From the NCBI GenBank assembly GCA_045806525.1, contig JBJMJD010000079.1, positions 1-64,000 of the forward strand: a stretch of DNA of 64,000 bases. Direction: 5' to 3'. This DNA comes from JAICYJ01 sp045806525. Lineage in GTDB: Bacteria > Actinomycetota > Thermoleophilia > Gaiellales > JAICJC01. Under the pieces are notes generated by a model that ran no database searches, had not been told where the DNA came from, and saw only the letters and a program-made list of their open reading frames with translations. The position numbers and the translations under genes were made by a program. Of the stretch, positions 32,008 to 41,431 are shown piece after piece; the first letter of the stretch is position 1; every line of letters begins with the position of its first letter.

Positions 32008-33447
32008 TCAGTCGAAGCGGTGCCGGACGACCATGCGCTTGGCCGCGCCGGCCTCGTCCAGCCGCGCCACGGGCCTGGTGTGGGGCGCCGACTTGAGCAG
32101 GTCGGGGTCGCTCGCCGCCTCGCCCACGATCGCGAGCATCGCCTCGCAGAACGCGTCCAGAGTCTCCTTCGCCTCGGTCTCGGTGGGCTCGATCATCAGC
32201 GCCTCCGGCACGACCAGCGGGAAGTAGACCGTGGGCGGGTGGAACCCGTAGTCCATCAGCCGCTTGGCCACGTCCAGCGCGGTCGCGCCGTACTCGCGCT
32301 TGAGGCCACGCGCCGACAGCACGAACTCGTGCATGCAGTGGCGGTCGTAGGGCAGCTCGTAGTCATCCTTCAGCAGCGCCAGCATGTAGTTCGCATTCAG
32401 CACCGCGATCTCGGACATATCCCGCAGCCCCGGCCCCCAGGAGCGGATGAAGGCGTAGGCCCGGACGAACACGCCGAACGGCCCGCCGAACCCGCGCACG
32501 CGGCCGATCGACTTGGGCCGGTCGTGGTCGAGCCTAAACCCGTCGCCGTCGCGCACCACCACCGGTGTCGGCAGGTACGGCTCGAGGATGTCGCGCACCG
32601 CGACCGACCCGGCGCCCGGGCCGCCGCCGCCGTGCGGCTGCGAGAACGTCTTGTGCAGGTTGAAGTGCAGCACGTCGAAGCCCATGTCGCCCGGGCGCGA
32701 GATGCCGCAGACCGCGTTCAGGTTGGCGCCGTCGTAGTAGAGCAGGGCGCCGGCGTCGTGGAAGATCGCCGCCACCTCCTCGATCCGCTCCTCGAACAGC
32801 CCCAGCGTCGAGGGGTTCGTCAGCATCAGCCCGGCGGTCTGCGGGCCCACCTTCTCACGCAGGTCGCCGACGTCGATGTTGCCGCGCTCGTCAACGTTCA
32901 CCTTGCGCACGGTGTAGCCGGCCATGGTGACGCTGGCCGGATTGGTGCCGTGGGCGGTGTCGGGGATGACGATCTCGCGGCGCTGCTCGTGCTCGCCGCG
33001 GTCCTTGAAGTACGCGCTGATCAGGGTCAGGCCGGTCAGCTCCCCTTGCGAGCCCGCGGCCGGTTGCAGCGTCACGGCCTGCAGCCCGACCACCTCGGCC
33101 AGGATCTCCTGCAGCCGCCACATCAGCTCCAGCGCCCCCTGCGCGTCCTGGTCGTCCTGGTAGGGGTGCAGGTCGCGGAAGCCGGGCAGGCCGACCAGCC
33201 GTTCGTTGACGCGCGGGTTGTACTTCATCGTGCACGAGCCGAGCGGGTAGAAGCCGGTGTCGATGCCGAAGTTGCGGGTGCTGAGCTCGGTGAAGTGCCG
33301 CACCAGCTCCGGCTCGGCCAGCTCCGGCAGCCGCGGCGGCTGGGAGCGCTGCAAGTGCTCGGGGATGGCCGCACCCGGCTCCAGCCCCGGGTCGGGCACC
33401 GACGAGGCGCGGCGGCCTGCCTGCGACCGCTCGTAGATCAGCTTCAT
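32008..33447 (-). CDS. gcvPB: Glycine dehydrogenase (decarboxylating) subunit 2
   Basis: A 479-aa PLP enzyme subunit. The PLP lysine lies in FNLHKTFSQPHGGGGPGAG, and the substrate-side loop GFYPLGSCTMKYNP is intact. With GcvPA it forms the P protein that decarboxylates glycine and passes the aminomethyl group to lipoyl-GcvH. The start overlaps gcvPA by 4 bases (ATGA). Confidence 0.95.
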   Translation of the reverse strand: MKLIYERSQAGRRASSVPDPGLEPGAAIPEHLQRSQPPRLPELAEPELVRHFTELSTRNFGIDTGFYPLGSCTMKYNPRVNERLVGLPGFRDLHPYQDDQDAQGALELMWRLQEILAEVVGLQAVTLQPAAGSQGELTGLTLISAYFKDRGEHEQRREIVIPDTAHGTNPASVTMAGYTVRKVNVDERGNIDVGDLREKVGPQTAGLMLTNPSTLGLFEERIEEVAAIFHDAGALLYYDGANLNAVCGISRPGDMGFDVLHFNLHKTFSQPHGGGGPGAGSVAVRDILEPYLPTPVVVRDGDGFRLDHDRPKSIGRVRGFGGPFGVFVRAYAFIRSWGPGLRDMSEIAVLNANYMLALLKDDYELPYDRHCMHEFVLSARGLKREYGATALDVAKRLMDYGFHPPTVYFPLVVPEALMIEPTETEAKETLDAFCEAMLAIVGEAASDPDLLKSAPHTRPVARLDEAGAAKRMVVRHRFD

Positions 33448-34787
33448 GCCGCCACCTCCACGCCCGCCGCCGCCAGCGCCTCGGCCAGCCGCTCGATCTC
33501 GTCGGGCGTGCGCCGCTCGGTGAAGGCCATCATCAGCGCGTCGTCAAGGCCGGCGTAGTCCCTCCCGATCGCGTAGCCGGGATGCACGCCACGCCGCTTG
33601 CACTCGGCGATCACCTCACGGGCCGGGCGACCGGTGCGCACGATGAACTCGCGCAGGGTGGGCCGGTCGAACGCGGGCGGCAGGCTCAACCGCCGTTTGG
33701 CGTGCTCCGCTAGCGCGTGCGATCGCTCGCCCACCTCGCGCAGCCCCGCCGGGCCGAGCCACGACAGGTATACGAGGCCGCCCAGCGCCAGCAGCGTCTG
33801 GTTCGAGGTGATGTTCGACGTGGCCTTCTCACGGCGGATGTGCTGCTCGCGCGTCTGCAGCGTCAGCACGAAGCCGCGGCGGTTCTCGAGGTCGACCGTC
33901 TCGCCCACGATGCGGCCGGGCAGCTGCCGGGCGTAGTCCTGCCGGGCGGCCAGGAAGCCGTACTGGGGACCGCCGTAGGACAGGTAGTTGCCGGCCGGCT
34001 GTCCCTCACCGATCGCCAGCGCGCACCCGTAGCGGCCGGGCGCCTCCAGCACGCCAAGGGACATCGGGTCGACGTGCGCGACCGGCAGCGCACCGCCGGC
34101 GGCGGCCGCGGTCGCCAGCGCCGGCGCGTCCTCGAGCACCCCCAGGAAGTTGGGCTGCTGGAAGATGACGAGGGCGGCGCCGTCGGCGGCGGCGGCGGCC
34201 ACCTGCTCGGGATCGGTGGCGCCGTCGCTGTGCGGCACCTCGACCACCTCCATCCCGAAGCCCGGCGCGAACGTGCGCACCACCTGGCGTGCCTGCGGGT
34301 TCAGCGTCTCGGCCACGACCACCTTGGTGCGACCGGTGGCGAGCTTGGCGACGTAGCAGGCGTCGGCCGCGACCGTGGTCCCGTCGTAGCCGGAGGCGTT
34401 CGAGACGTCCATGCCGGTGAGCTCGCAGATCGCCGTCTGGTACTCGAAGATCGCCTGCAGCACGCCCTGGCTCATCTCCGGCTGGTACGGCGTGTACGCG
34501 GTCAGGAACTCGCCGCGCTGCATCATCGTGTCGACCACGGCCGGCACGTAGTGGTCGTACATCCCGGCCCCCAGGAATGACAGCTCGCGGCCGATGTCGA
34601 CGTTGCGCCCGGCCAGCTCGGCCATGTGCGCGGACAGCTCGGCCTCCGACAGCGCCGGGCCGACGTCCAGCGGCCGGCCCAGACGCACCGCCTCCGGAAT
34701 CTCGGCGAACAACTCGTCGATCGAGCCGATGCCGATGGCGGCCAGCATGGCCGCGCGGTCGGCGTCGGTCAGCGACGTGAAGCTCAC
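33444..34787 (-). CDS. gcvPA: Glycine dehydrogenase (decarboxylating) subunit 1
   Basis: A 447-aa partner of GcvPB, equivalent to the N-terminal half of single-chain GcvP. Diagnostic stretches: SFLGAGMYDHYVPAVVD, TAYTPYQPEMSQGVLQAIFEYQT and NASGYDGTT. Overlaps gcvH by 4 bases (ATGA). Confidence 0.95.
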   Translation of the reverse strand: MSFTSLTDADRAAMLAAIGIGSIDELFAEIPEAVRLGRPLDVGPALSEAELSAHMAELAGRNVDIGRELSFLGAGMYDHYVPAVVDTMMQRGEFLTAYTPYQPEMSQGVLQAIFEYQTAICELTGMDVSNASGYDGTTVAADACYVAKLATGRTKVVVAETLNPQARQVVRTFAPGFGMEVVEVPHSDGATDPEQVAAAAADGAALVIFQQPNFLGVLEDAPALATAAAAGGALPVAHVDPMSLGVLEAPGRYGCALAIGEGQPAGNYLSYGGPQYGFLAARQDYARQLPGRIVGETVDLENRRGFVLTLQTREQHIRREKATSNITSNQTLLALGGLVYLSWLGPAGLREVGERSHALAEHAKRRLSLPPAFDRPTLREFIVRTGRPAREVIAECKRRGVHPGYAIGRDYAGLDDALMMAFTERRTPDEIERLAEALAAAGVEVAA

Positions 34788-35172
34788 AGCGAGGCGACGT
34801 AGCTCGAGTAGCCGGCGGCGTCCATCAGCGAGTCCAGCTCGGAGGGATCCGACATCCGCACCCTCACCAGCCAGCCCTCTCCGTAGGGGTCGTCGTTGAC
34901 GGTGCTCTCGCTGCCGTCGAGAGCGTCGTTGGTCTCGGTCACCTCACCCGAAAGCGGCGCGATCAGCTGGGAAACGGCCTTGGTCGATTCCAGCTCCCCG
35001 TACTCGCCACCACGCTCGATGGCGGCGCCCACCTGCGACGGCGCGAAGTAGACGACCTCGCCCAGGCTGTCCTGGGCGTACCAGGTGATGCCGAACGTGG
35101 CAACGTCACCGTCCACCCGCGCCCAGTCGTGCTCCTCGTTGTAGTAGAGACCGTCGGGGTAGCTGGCCTCGC

Positions 35173-35176
<4 letters not shown>
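34784..35176 (-). CDS. gcvH: Glycine cleavage system H protein
   Basis: A 130-aa lipoyl carrier. Lys66 in ELESTKAVSQ is the lipoylated residue. The protein shuttles the aminomethyl group from P to T and electrons to L. ATG 35176 has AAGGAGA upstream and overlaps the stop of gcvT by 4 bases. No lpd (L protein) is in the window. Confidence 0.95.
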
Positions 35177-36240
<1,064 letters not shown>

Positions 36241-36251
36241 TGCGGGCAGGC

Positions 36252-36257
36252 AGTCTA
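36252..36257 (-). promoter_or_regulatory. -10 box of gcv operon
   Basis: TAGACT on the minus strand 11 bases before ATG 36240, implying a leader of only about four bases. Confidence 0.4.
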
Positions 36258-36380
36258 CCCTGACCGGCAGCAGCCGCGGGGATGCCGCCCACACTCGGGT
36301 TTCGGCACGGCCGCTGGCGGGCTACGATCGTTGCGCGACCACGCGGCCGATGCCGCCCGGTTGACCCCGACGCAGGCGCT

Positions 36381-36400
36381 CCGGCGGCTCCGGCCGCCGG
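36381..36400 (-). terminator. Hairpin downstream of ftsZ
   Basis: 8-bp stem CCGGCGGC/GCCGCCGG with loop TCCG, 24 bases after the ftsZ stop; no T-run on the minus strand. Confidence 0.4.
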
Positions 36401-36424
36401 GGTCGCCGCTCTTCCGTGCGACCG

Positions 36425-37507
36425 TTACTGGTCGCGCAGGAAGCTGGGGATCTCGAGCGCCTCGCGCGGCACCTCGAAGTCGCCCGCGTCGGTCTCCTCG
36501 AGCTGCTTGGAACGGTCGCTGGTGCCGGTCGCAAAGGCGGCCGCCGGCCGCGCCCGCGACCCGCGGTCGAAGCCGGTCGCGATCACGGTCACCCGCACCT
36601 GATCGCCCATCGCCTCGTCGATCACGGCGCCGAAGATGATGTTCGCGTCGGCGTCGGAGGCGCTGCCGATGATCTCGGCCGCCTCGTTCACCTCGAACAG
36701 CCCCAGATCGGCGCCGCCGGTGATGTTCAGCAGGATGCCGGTGGCACCCTCGACCGAGGCCTCGAGCAGCGGCGACGAGATGGCTGCGCGGGCGGCCTCG
36801 CCGGCGCGGTTCTCGCCGCTGGCCAGACCGATGCCCATCAGGGCCGACCCGGCCTCGCGCATGATCGTGCGCACGTCGGCGAAGTCGAGGTTGATCAGGC
36901 CGGGCACCGTGATCAGGTCGGTGATGCCCTGCACGCCCTGACGCAGCACGTCGTCGGCGATGCGGAAGGCGTCGACGATCGACGTGCGCTTCTCGACGAC
37001 CTGCAGCAGGCGGTCGTTGGGGATGATGATCAGCGTGTCGACCTTCTCGCGCAGCGCGCGGATGCCCTGCTCGGCCTGGTCGCCGCGCTTCTGGCCCTCG
37101 AACGTGAACGGCCGCGTCACCACACCCACCGTGAGGGCGCCCAGCTCGCGTGCGATCTCGGCGATGATGGGAGCAGCACCGGTGCCGGTGCCGCCGCCCT
37201 TGCCTGCCGTCACGAACACCATGTCGGCACCCTTCAGCGCCTCCTTCAGCTCGTCGCGGCTCTCCATCGCGGCCTCGCGGCCGATCGATGGGTCGGCGCC
37301 TGCGCCGAGGCCGCGCGTGATCTTCGAGCCGATGTGGATCTTGACGTCGGCATCGCACATCAGGAGCGCCTGCGCGTCGGTGTTGACTGCGATGAACTCG
37401 ACACCGCGAAGGCCTGCGTCGACCATGCGGTTGACGGCATTGGTGCCACCACCGCCAACGCCGACGACCTTGATAACGGCCAGGTAGTTCCCGCTCTGAT
37501 CCCTCAT
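36425..37507 (-). CDS. ftsZ: Cell division protein FtsZ
   Basis: A 360-aa tubulin-like GTPase that builds the division ring. GTP-binding glycine loop GKGGGTGTGAAP, T7 loop NLDFADVRTIM, and the family C-terminal end (short linker then REALEIPSFLRDQ). ATG 37507 has GGAGGTAAGG upstream. The linker is shorter than in most Actinomycetota. Last gene of the dcw run; sepF and ftsA are not seen. Confidence 0.97.
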   Translation of the reverse strand: MRDQSGNYLAVIKVVGVGGGGTNAVNRMVDAGLRGVEFIAVNTDAQALLMCDADVKIHIGSKITRGLGAGADPSIGREAAMESRDELKEALKGADMVFVTAGKGGGTGTGAAPIIAEIARELGALTVGVVTRPFTFEGQKRGDQAEQGIRALREKVDTLIIIPNDRLLQVVEKRTSIVDAFRIADDVLRQGVQGITDLITVPGLINLDFADVRTIMREAGSALMGIGLASGENRAGEAARAAISSPLLEASVEGATGILLNITGGADLGLFEVNEAAEIIGSASDADANIIFGAVIDEAMGDQVRVTVIATGFDRGSRARPAAAFATGTSDRSKQLEETDAGDFEVPREALEIPSFLRDQ

Positions 37508-37690
37508 GATTGCCTTACCTCCGTCGCGGCCCCTGCTGCCGGGCTCCATCTCACGGTCAGCCTGAGAGTGCTCCCAAAAAGACGTTGAGCCCGCCTGGCG
37601 AGCCGAAATCCACTCGGCCTACAGGGGGCACGGTCGCCAGGGTACCTCGCCCAACCCTCGGTGTCAAGCCGAACCTGATGGAACGAACCC

Positions 37691-38509
37691 TCACCCTAAA
37701 CTTGAGGGTAAGGATGACCGCAGGCCGTAGGCGGGGCGGCCGGGCGCGGACACGTCGATGTAGGAGAGGTCGTGTCGCTGCTGCCCCGTGATCCGGCGCA
37801 TCACCCGCTGCACGACGGCCAGCTTCAGTGCGAGGTCGTCGGGCGTGCCCAGGCGCAGCGTGATGTGGCTACCGACCAGTGCGGACACCGTCCCCGAGTC
37901 GGCCGTGAGCTTCGTTATGCGACCGACGCGGCCCCGGAATCCAGCCGGGGTGTGAGACAGCACCGAGAGCGCCGCCCGGACGTTGGCGTCGCCGGTCGTG
38001 CTGCCCACGAGCAGTGTGGTGCCGGCGGGCACGGGCACGGCGGGCAGGCCGGACGGCGCCTTCGAGCGCACCTCCAGCACGCGGCCGTCGGGAGCGACCA
38101 GATAGTCCGACTTGCCGACGGTCACGACCATCGACGGGTGCTCGACGCGGACGGTCACGGCCAGGGTGTGCGGGAACGCCCGGTCCACCGAGGCCGAGCG
38201 CACGTACGGCATGTCGCTGAGCGATCCGGCGATCGCCCCGCGGTCGACCGACAGCAGGTTGCGGCCGTGCACCTGCCGCTCGACGGCCGTGTGGATCTGG
38301 CGCTCGAGCGCCGGCGGGGCACCGGTCACCCGAACGCTGTCGACGGCGAACGCCGAGGACATCGCGATCAGCTTGTACCCGGCCAGGGCGACCAGCGTGC
38401 CCAGCACCACCAGCAGCACGGTCAGCCTGCGTCGCCCCTGTGCGCGGACGAGTTCCCGCCGGCGAATCAGGAGTGCATCATCTATGCCCGAGACGAGCTG
38501 CACGGCCAC
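37691..38509 (-). CDS. ftsQ: Cell division protein FtsQ
   Basis: A 272-aa bitopic membrane protein: cytoplasmic N-terminus (about 1-27), membrane helix (about 29-48), POTRA domain starting AFAVDSVRVTGAP with the conserved NLLSVD and PYVRSASVDRAFPHTLAVTVREHPS-type pattern, and a C-terminal beta domain. It links FtsB/FtsL to the divisome. GTG start. Confidence 0.9.
   Translation of the reverse strand: MAVQLVSGIDDALLIRRRELVRAQGRRRLTVLLVVLGTLVALAGYKLIAMSSAFAVDSVRVTGAPPALERQIHTAVERQVHGRNLLSVDRGAIAGSLSDMPYVRSASVDRAFPHTLAVTVRVEHPSMVVTVGKSDYLVAPDGRVLEVRSKAPSGLPAVPVPAGTTLLVGSTTGDANVRAALSVLSHTPAGFRGRVGRITKLTADSGTVSALVGSHITLRLGTPDDLALKLAVVQRVMRRITGQQRHDLSYIDVSAPGRPAYGLRSSLPSSLG
37693..37709. promoter_or_regulatory. 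Operator-like dyad ACCCT-N7-AGGGT upstream of ftsZ
   Basis: ACCCTAAACTTGAGGGT overlaps the last codons and stop of ftsQ and sits 184 bases before the ftsZ start. A 17-base dyad with AT-rich centre is typical of MerR-type operators. It may regulate an internal ftsZ promoter. Confidence 0.3.
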
Positions 38510-38554
38510 CTTTTCGGCGGCGGCCGAGGGAAACCTGCCGTCTCCGGCCAGGAA

Positions 38555-38815
38555 TCAGCGGTCGAAGCGAACGGCCCGCCACTCGGGCAGCTCAGGGATG
38601 ACCGGGCCCTCGCCGGGCTGTCCCCAGCACGCCGCCAGGCACAGCAGTGCGCGCGGAGCGCTGACCGCGACCACGACCAGCGCCGCCTCTCCGGACTGCC
38701 GGTCGACGAGCAGCAGCCCAACCATCGCCAGGATCAGCACGGACAGGCCATAGACGACGGTCGCGGCCTGACCAGGCGTCGCGCCTTTGCGCATGAGTAC
38801 GGCCACCGGATGCAT
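38555..38815 (-). CDS. Small membrane protein (86 aa) in the dcw cluster
   Basis: Two predicted helices (about 20-37 and 45-64) with a Cys-containing second one (LLCLAACWG) and a polar tail ending AVRFDR. No family recognised. ATG 38815 is supported by TACGAT 6 bases upstream, so it has its own promoter and is not simply part of the dcw transcript. Confidence 0.5.
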   Translation of the reverse strand: MHPVAVLMRKGATPGQAATVVYGLSVLILAMVGLLLVDRQSGEAALVVVAVSAPRALLCLAACWGQPGEGPVIPELPEWRAVRFDR

Positions 38816-38821
38816 GTGCCG

Positions 38822-38827
38822 ATCGTA
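38822..38827 (-). promoter_or_regulatory. -10 box of leaderless gene at 38815
   Basis: TACGAT on the minus strand, 6 bases before ATG 38815. Confidence 0.45.
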
Positions 38828-38848
38828 GCGCTGCGTCGGGCCGTGACA

Positions 38849-38854
38849 TACCAT
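38849..38854 (+). promoter_or_regulatory. -10 box of leaderless gene at 38862
   Basis: TACCAT ends 7 bases before ATG 38862; divergent from the box at 38822, 21 bases apart. Confidence 0.4.
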
Positions 38855-38861
38855 CCGCGCG

Positions 38862-39191
38862 ATGGGCAGGCGCCGCGACAGCCAGCGTCCCGGCCGGTTT
38901 CGGCGGAAGGCGATCATCGCCGGGAGCGTCGTCCTGGTGGAGGCCGTCGCGCTTCGGATCCGGTCCGGCCGGCTGGGCGGGAACGTGGTCGTGCGCTGCA
39001 GGCGCGGCCACCTCTTCACCACCATCTGGATCCCGGGCGGCTCGCTGAAGTCGCTGCGGTTCGGCTGGTGGCGGCTCCAGCGGTGCCCGGTGGGCCATCA
39101 CTGGTCGGTCGTGACTCCGGTCAGGACCTCGGACCTGAGCCAGGAGGAGCGCCGCAACGCGAGCGAGGCTCGCGACGTCCGCGTGCCCTGA
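38862..39191 (+). CDS. Small membrane protein with CxxGH motifs, inserted in dcw cluster
   Basis: A 109-aa protein: basic N-terminus, one hydrophobic helix (about 18-31), then a compact domain with NVVVRCRRGHLFTTIWIPGGS and QRCPVGHHW. The paired C-x2/3-GH motifs could bind zinc. The same layout is found in a small actinobacterial family of unknown function. It is the only plus-strand gene inside the dcw run and its stop codon directly abuts the stop codon of murB (39191/39192). Confidence 0.6.
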   Translation: MGRRRDSQRPGRFRRKAIIAGSVVLVEAVALRIRSGRLGGNVVVRCRRGHLFTTIWIPGGSLKSLRFGWWRLQRCPVGHHWSVVTPVRTSDLSQEERRNASEARDVRVP

Positions 39192-40085
39192 TCAGGTCTC
39201 GGGCAGGGCGATCGCGCCCAGCATCTGCACCTCGTGCTCGAGCTCCACGCCCTCCTTGCGAGCCCGGCGCCGCGCCTCGGCCATCAACGCGACCACGTCG
39301 GCCGAGGACGCCTGGCCGTCCACGTTCTCGATGAAGTTGGCGTGCACGGGCGAGATCCGGGCGCCGCCGATCCGGTAGCCCTTGAGGCCGCAGCGCTCGA
39401 GCAGCTGCCCGGCCCCCAGCTGCTCGGACGGGTTCTTCCAGACGCTTCCGAAGGTGCGCACGCCTGAAGGCTGCGCCTCCTTGCGTCGCCGCTGCATGTC
39501 GCGCACGGTGGCCGCGATCGCGGCGCTGTCCGCCGCCGCCAGCGACAGCCGCGCGGCCGCCACGACCTCGCCGGCTGTCACGTTCGACCCCCGGTATCGC
39601 ATCGCCAGGTCGTCGGCACCGCCGCTGCGCTCGCCGTCGCCGGCCAGCACGAGCGCCTCGGCCAGCACGTCGCGCATCTCGCCCCCGTAGGCGCCGGCAT
39701 TCATACGCACCGCCCCACCGACCGTGCCCGGAATCGCGCAGCCGAACTCGACGCCCGAAAGCCCCCACTCCGTCGCGCGCCTCACCACCGCGGCCAAGGA
39801 CGCCCCGCCACCGCACTCGATGGCATCACCGTCACGGTCGATCGCGGCCAGCTCGCCGGCCAGCCGCACCACCAGGCCGTCGAAGCCGGAGTCGGCCGCC
39901 AGCAGGTTCGAGCCCAGGCCTATCACCGCCATCTCGACGCCTTCCGCCAGCCGCCAGCGCAGCAGGTCGCGCAGCTGGCCGGTCGTCTCCGGTCGCGCGA
40001 GGTAGGCCGCCGGGCCACCGGTGCCGACCGTCGTCAGCCGCGCGATCGGGACGTCGCGCTCGACGAACGGCGGCGCCTGCGTCAC
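39192..40085 (-). CDS. murB: UDP-N-acetylenolpyruvoylglucosamine reductase
   Basis: A 297-aa FAD-dependent enzyme that reduces the enolpyruvyl group to give UDP-MurNAc. Landmarks: TTVGTGGPAAYL and GLGSNLLAADSGFDG (FAD site), GCAIPGTVGGAVRMNAGAYGGE, and GSVWKNP with the catalytic Ser region. GTG start overlaps murC by 4 bases. Confidence 0.95.
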   Translation of the reverse strand: MTQAPPFVERDVPIARLTTVGTGGPAAYLARPETTGQLRDLLRWRLAEGVEMAVIGLGSNLLAADSGFDGLVVRLAGELAAIDRDGDAIECGGGASLAAVVRRATEWGLSGVEFGCAIPGTVGGAVRMNAGAYGGEMRDVLAEALVLAGDGERSGGADDLAMRYRGSNVTAGEVVAAARLSLAAADSAAIAATVRDMQRRRKEAQPSGVRTFGSVWKNPSEQLGAGQLLERCGLKGYRIGGARISPVHANFIENVDGQASSADVVALMAEARRRARKEGVELEHEVQMLGAIALPET

Positions 40086-41431
40086 ACCTGCTCCAGCAGC
40101 ATGTCCCCCACCCGCCGCACATCGCCCGCGCCCATCGTCACCACCATGTCGCCGCGGCGGATGCGGCTGCGCAGGTAGCGCGCGCCGGCGTCCAGGGTGG
40201 GCTCGTAGGCCAGCGGCATGCCCGGCCGCGCCTCGCTGACCGCGTCCACCACCAGCTTGGCGGTGACGCCCTCCAGCGGAACCTCGCGGGCTGGGTAGAT
40301 CTCGGTCACGACCACCTCATCCGCGGTCGCCAGCGCGCGCCCGAAGTGAAACGCCAGCGCCTCGGTGCGCGAGAACAGGTGCGGCTGAAAACAGACCACG
40401 ACTCGGCCGGGCGCCCAGGTGCGTGCGGCCTCGATCGTGGCCGCCACCTCGGTCGGGTGGTGCGCATAGTCGTCGACGATCCAGATGCCGTCACGTTCGC
40501 CGCGCAGCTCGAAGCGGCGGCCCGCGCCGGTGTACTCGGCCAGGGCGGCCGCGGCCTCGGCAACCTCGACGCCGGCCAGCGCATGCAGGCCGGCGATCGC
40601 CGCCGCGGCGTTGAGGGCGTTGTGGGCGCCGGGCAGCGCCAGCGTCACGTGCAGCGGCGTGCCCTCCGGCGTGCGCAGCCAGAACCCTGTGCTGCCGGCG
40701 GCCTGCTCGACTGCGCTCACCTGCCAGTCGACGTCGCCGTAGCCGAACCGCTGAACCGTTGCCTCGGTGGGCAGCGATAGCGACTCATGATGGATCAGCG
40801 CGCCCGACGCCGGCAGCTCCATTGTCCAATCAGAGAACAGGCGCTCGAGCTCGCTCATGCTGGCGAACCTCGTGTGGTGATCGAGCTCGAGGTTGAGGAC
40901 GACCGCCACGCGCGGCCGCAGCAGCGACAGGGAGCCGTCCGACTCGTCGGCCTCGGCCACCAGGATGGTGCCGCCGCCGGGCCCCGCGTTGCCTCCCAGC
41001 TGCGGTACCTCGCCGCCGATCAGGTACGTGGGATCCAGCCCCAGCCGCTGCGCCGCGTAGGCGATCATGGCCGACGTCGTGGTCTTCCCGTGGGCGCCGG
41101 CGACGCAGACCGATCGGCGCGATGCCACCATCTCGGCCAGCAGCTGGGCGCGGTGAAGCCGCGGCAGCGCCAGATCGCGGGCGGCCAGCAGCTCCGGCTC
41201 GCCCGCGGAGATCGCCGACGACACGATCAGCTCCATCCCGGGCTCGAGGTGAGCGGGGTCGTGCTCGAGCGAGACCGGCACGCCGAACCTGGCCAGACGG
41301 TCGGAGTACGGCGAGGCCGCCCGGTCGCAGCCGCTCACGTCCGCGCCCCAGGCATAGGCGACCGTGGCCAGCGCCGACATGCCGGCGCCGCCGATGCCGA
41401 TCATGTGCAGGCGGCGGCCCGACCAGTTCAC
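40082..41431 (-). CDS. murC: UDP-N-acetylmuramate-L-alanine ligase
   Basis: A 449-aa Mur ligase that adds L-Ala to UDP-MurNAc. Gly-rich N-terminus IGIGGAGMSALA, ATP loop AGAHGKTTTSAM, central NALNAAAAI, and DDYAHHPTEVAAT in the C-terminal domain. GTG start overlaps murG by 4 bases. Confidence 0.96.
   Translation of the reverse strand: MNWSGRRLHMIGIGGAGMSALATVAYAWGADVSGCDRAASPYSDRLARFGVPVSLEHDPAHLEPGMELIVSSAISAGEPELLAARDLALPRLHRAQLLAEMVASRRSVCVAGAHGKTTTSAMIAYAAQRLGLDPTYLIGGEVPQLGGNAGPGGGTILVAEADESDGSLSLLRPRVAVVLNLELDHHTRFASMSELERLFSDWTMELPASGALIHHESLSLPTEATVQRFGYGDVDWQVSAVEQAAGSTGFWLRTPEGTPLHVTLALPGAHNALNAAAAIAGLHALAGVEVAEAAAALAEYTGAGRRFELRGERDGIWIVDDYAHHPTEVAATIEAARTWAPGRVVVCFQPHLFSRTEALAFHFGRALATADEVVVTEIYPAREVPLEGVTAKLVVDAVSEARPGMPLAYEPTLDAGARYLRSRIRRGDMVVTMGAGDVRRVGDMLLEQV

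Noticed and set aside
36241..36424. Glycine riboswitch before gcvT
   Set aside because: None of the conserved glycine-aptamer blocks occur; the -10 box lies 11 bases before the start, leaving no room for a leader.
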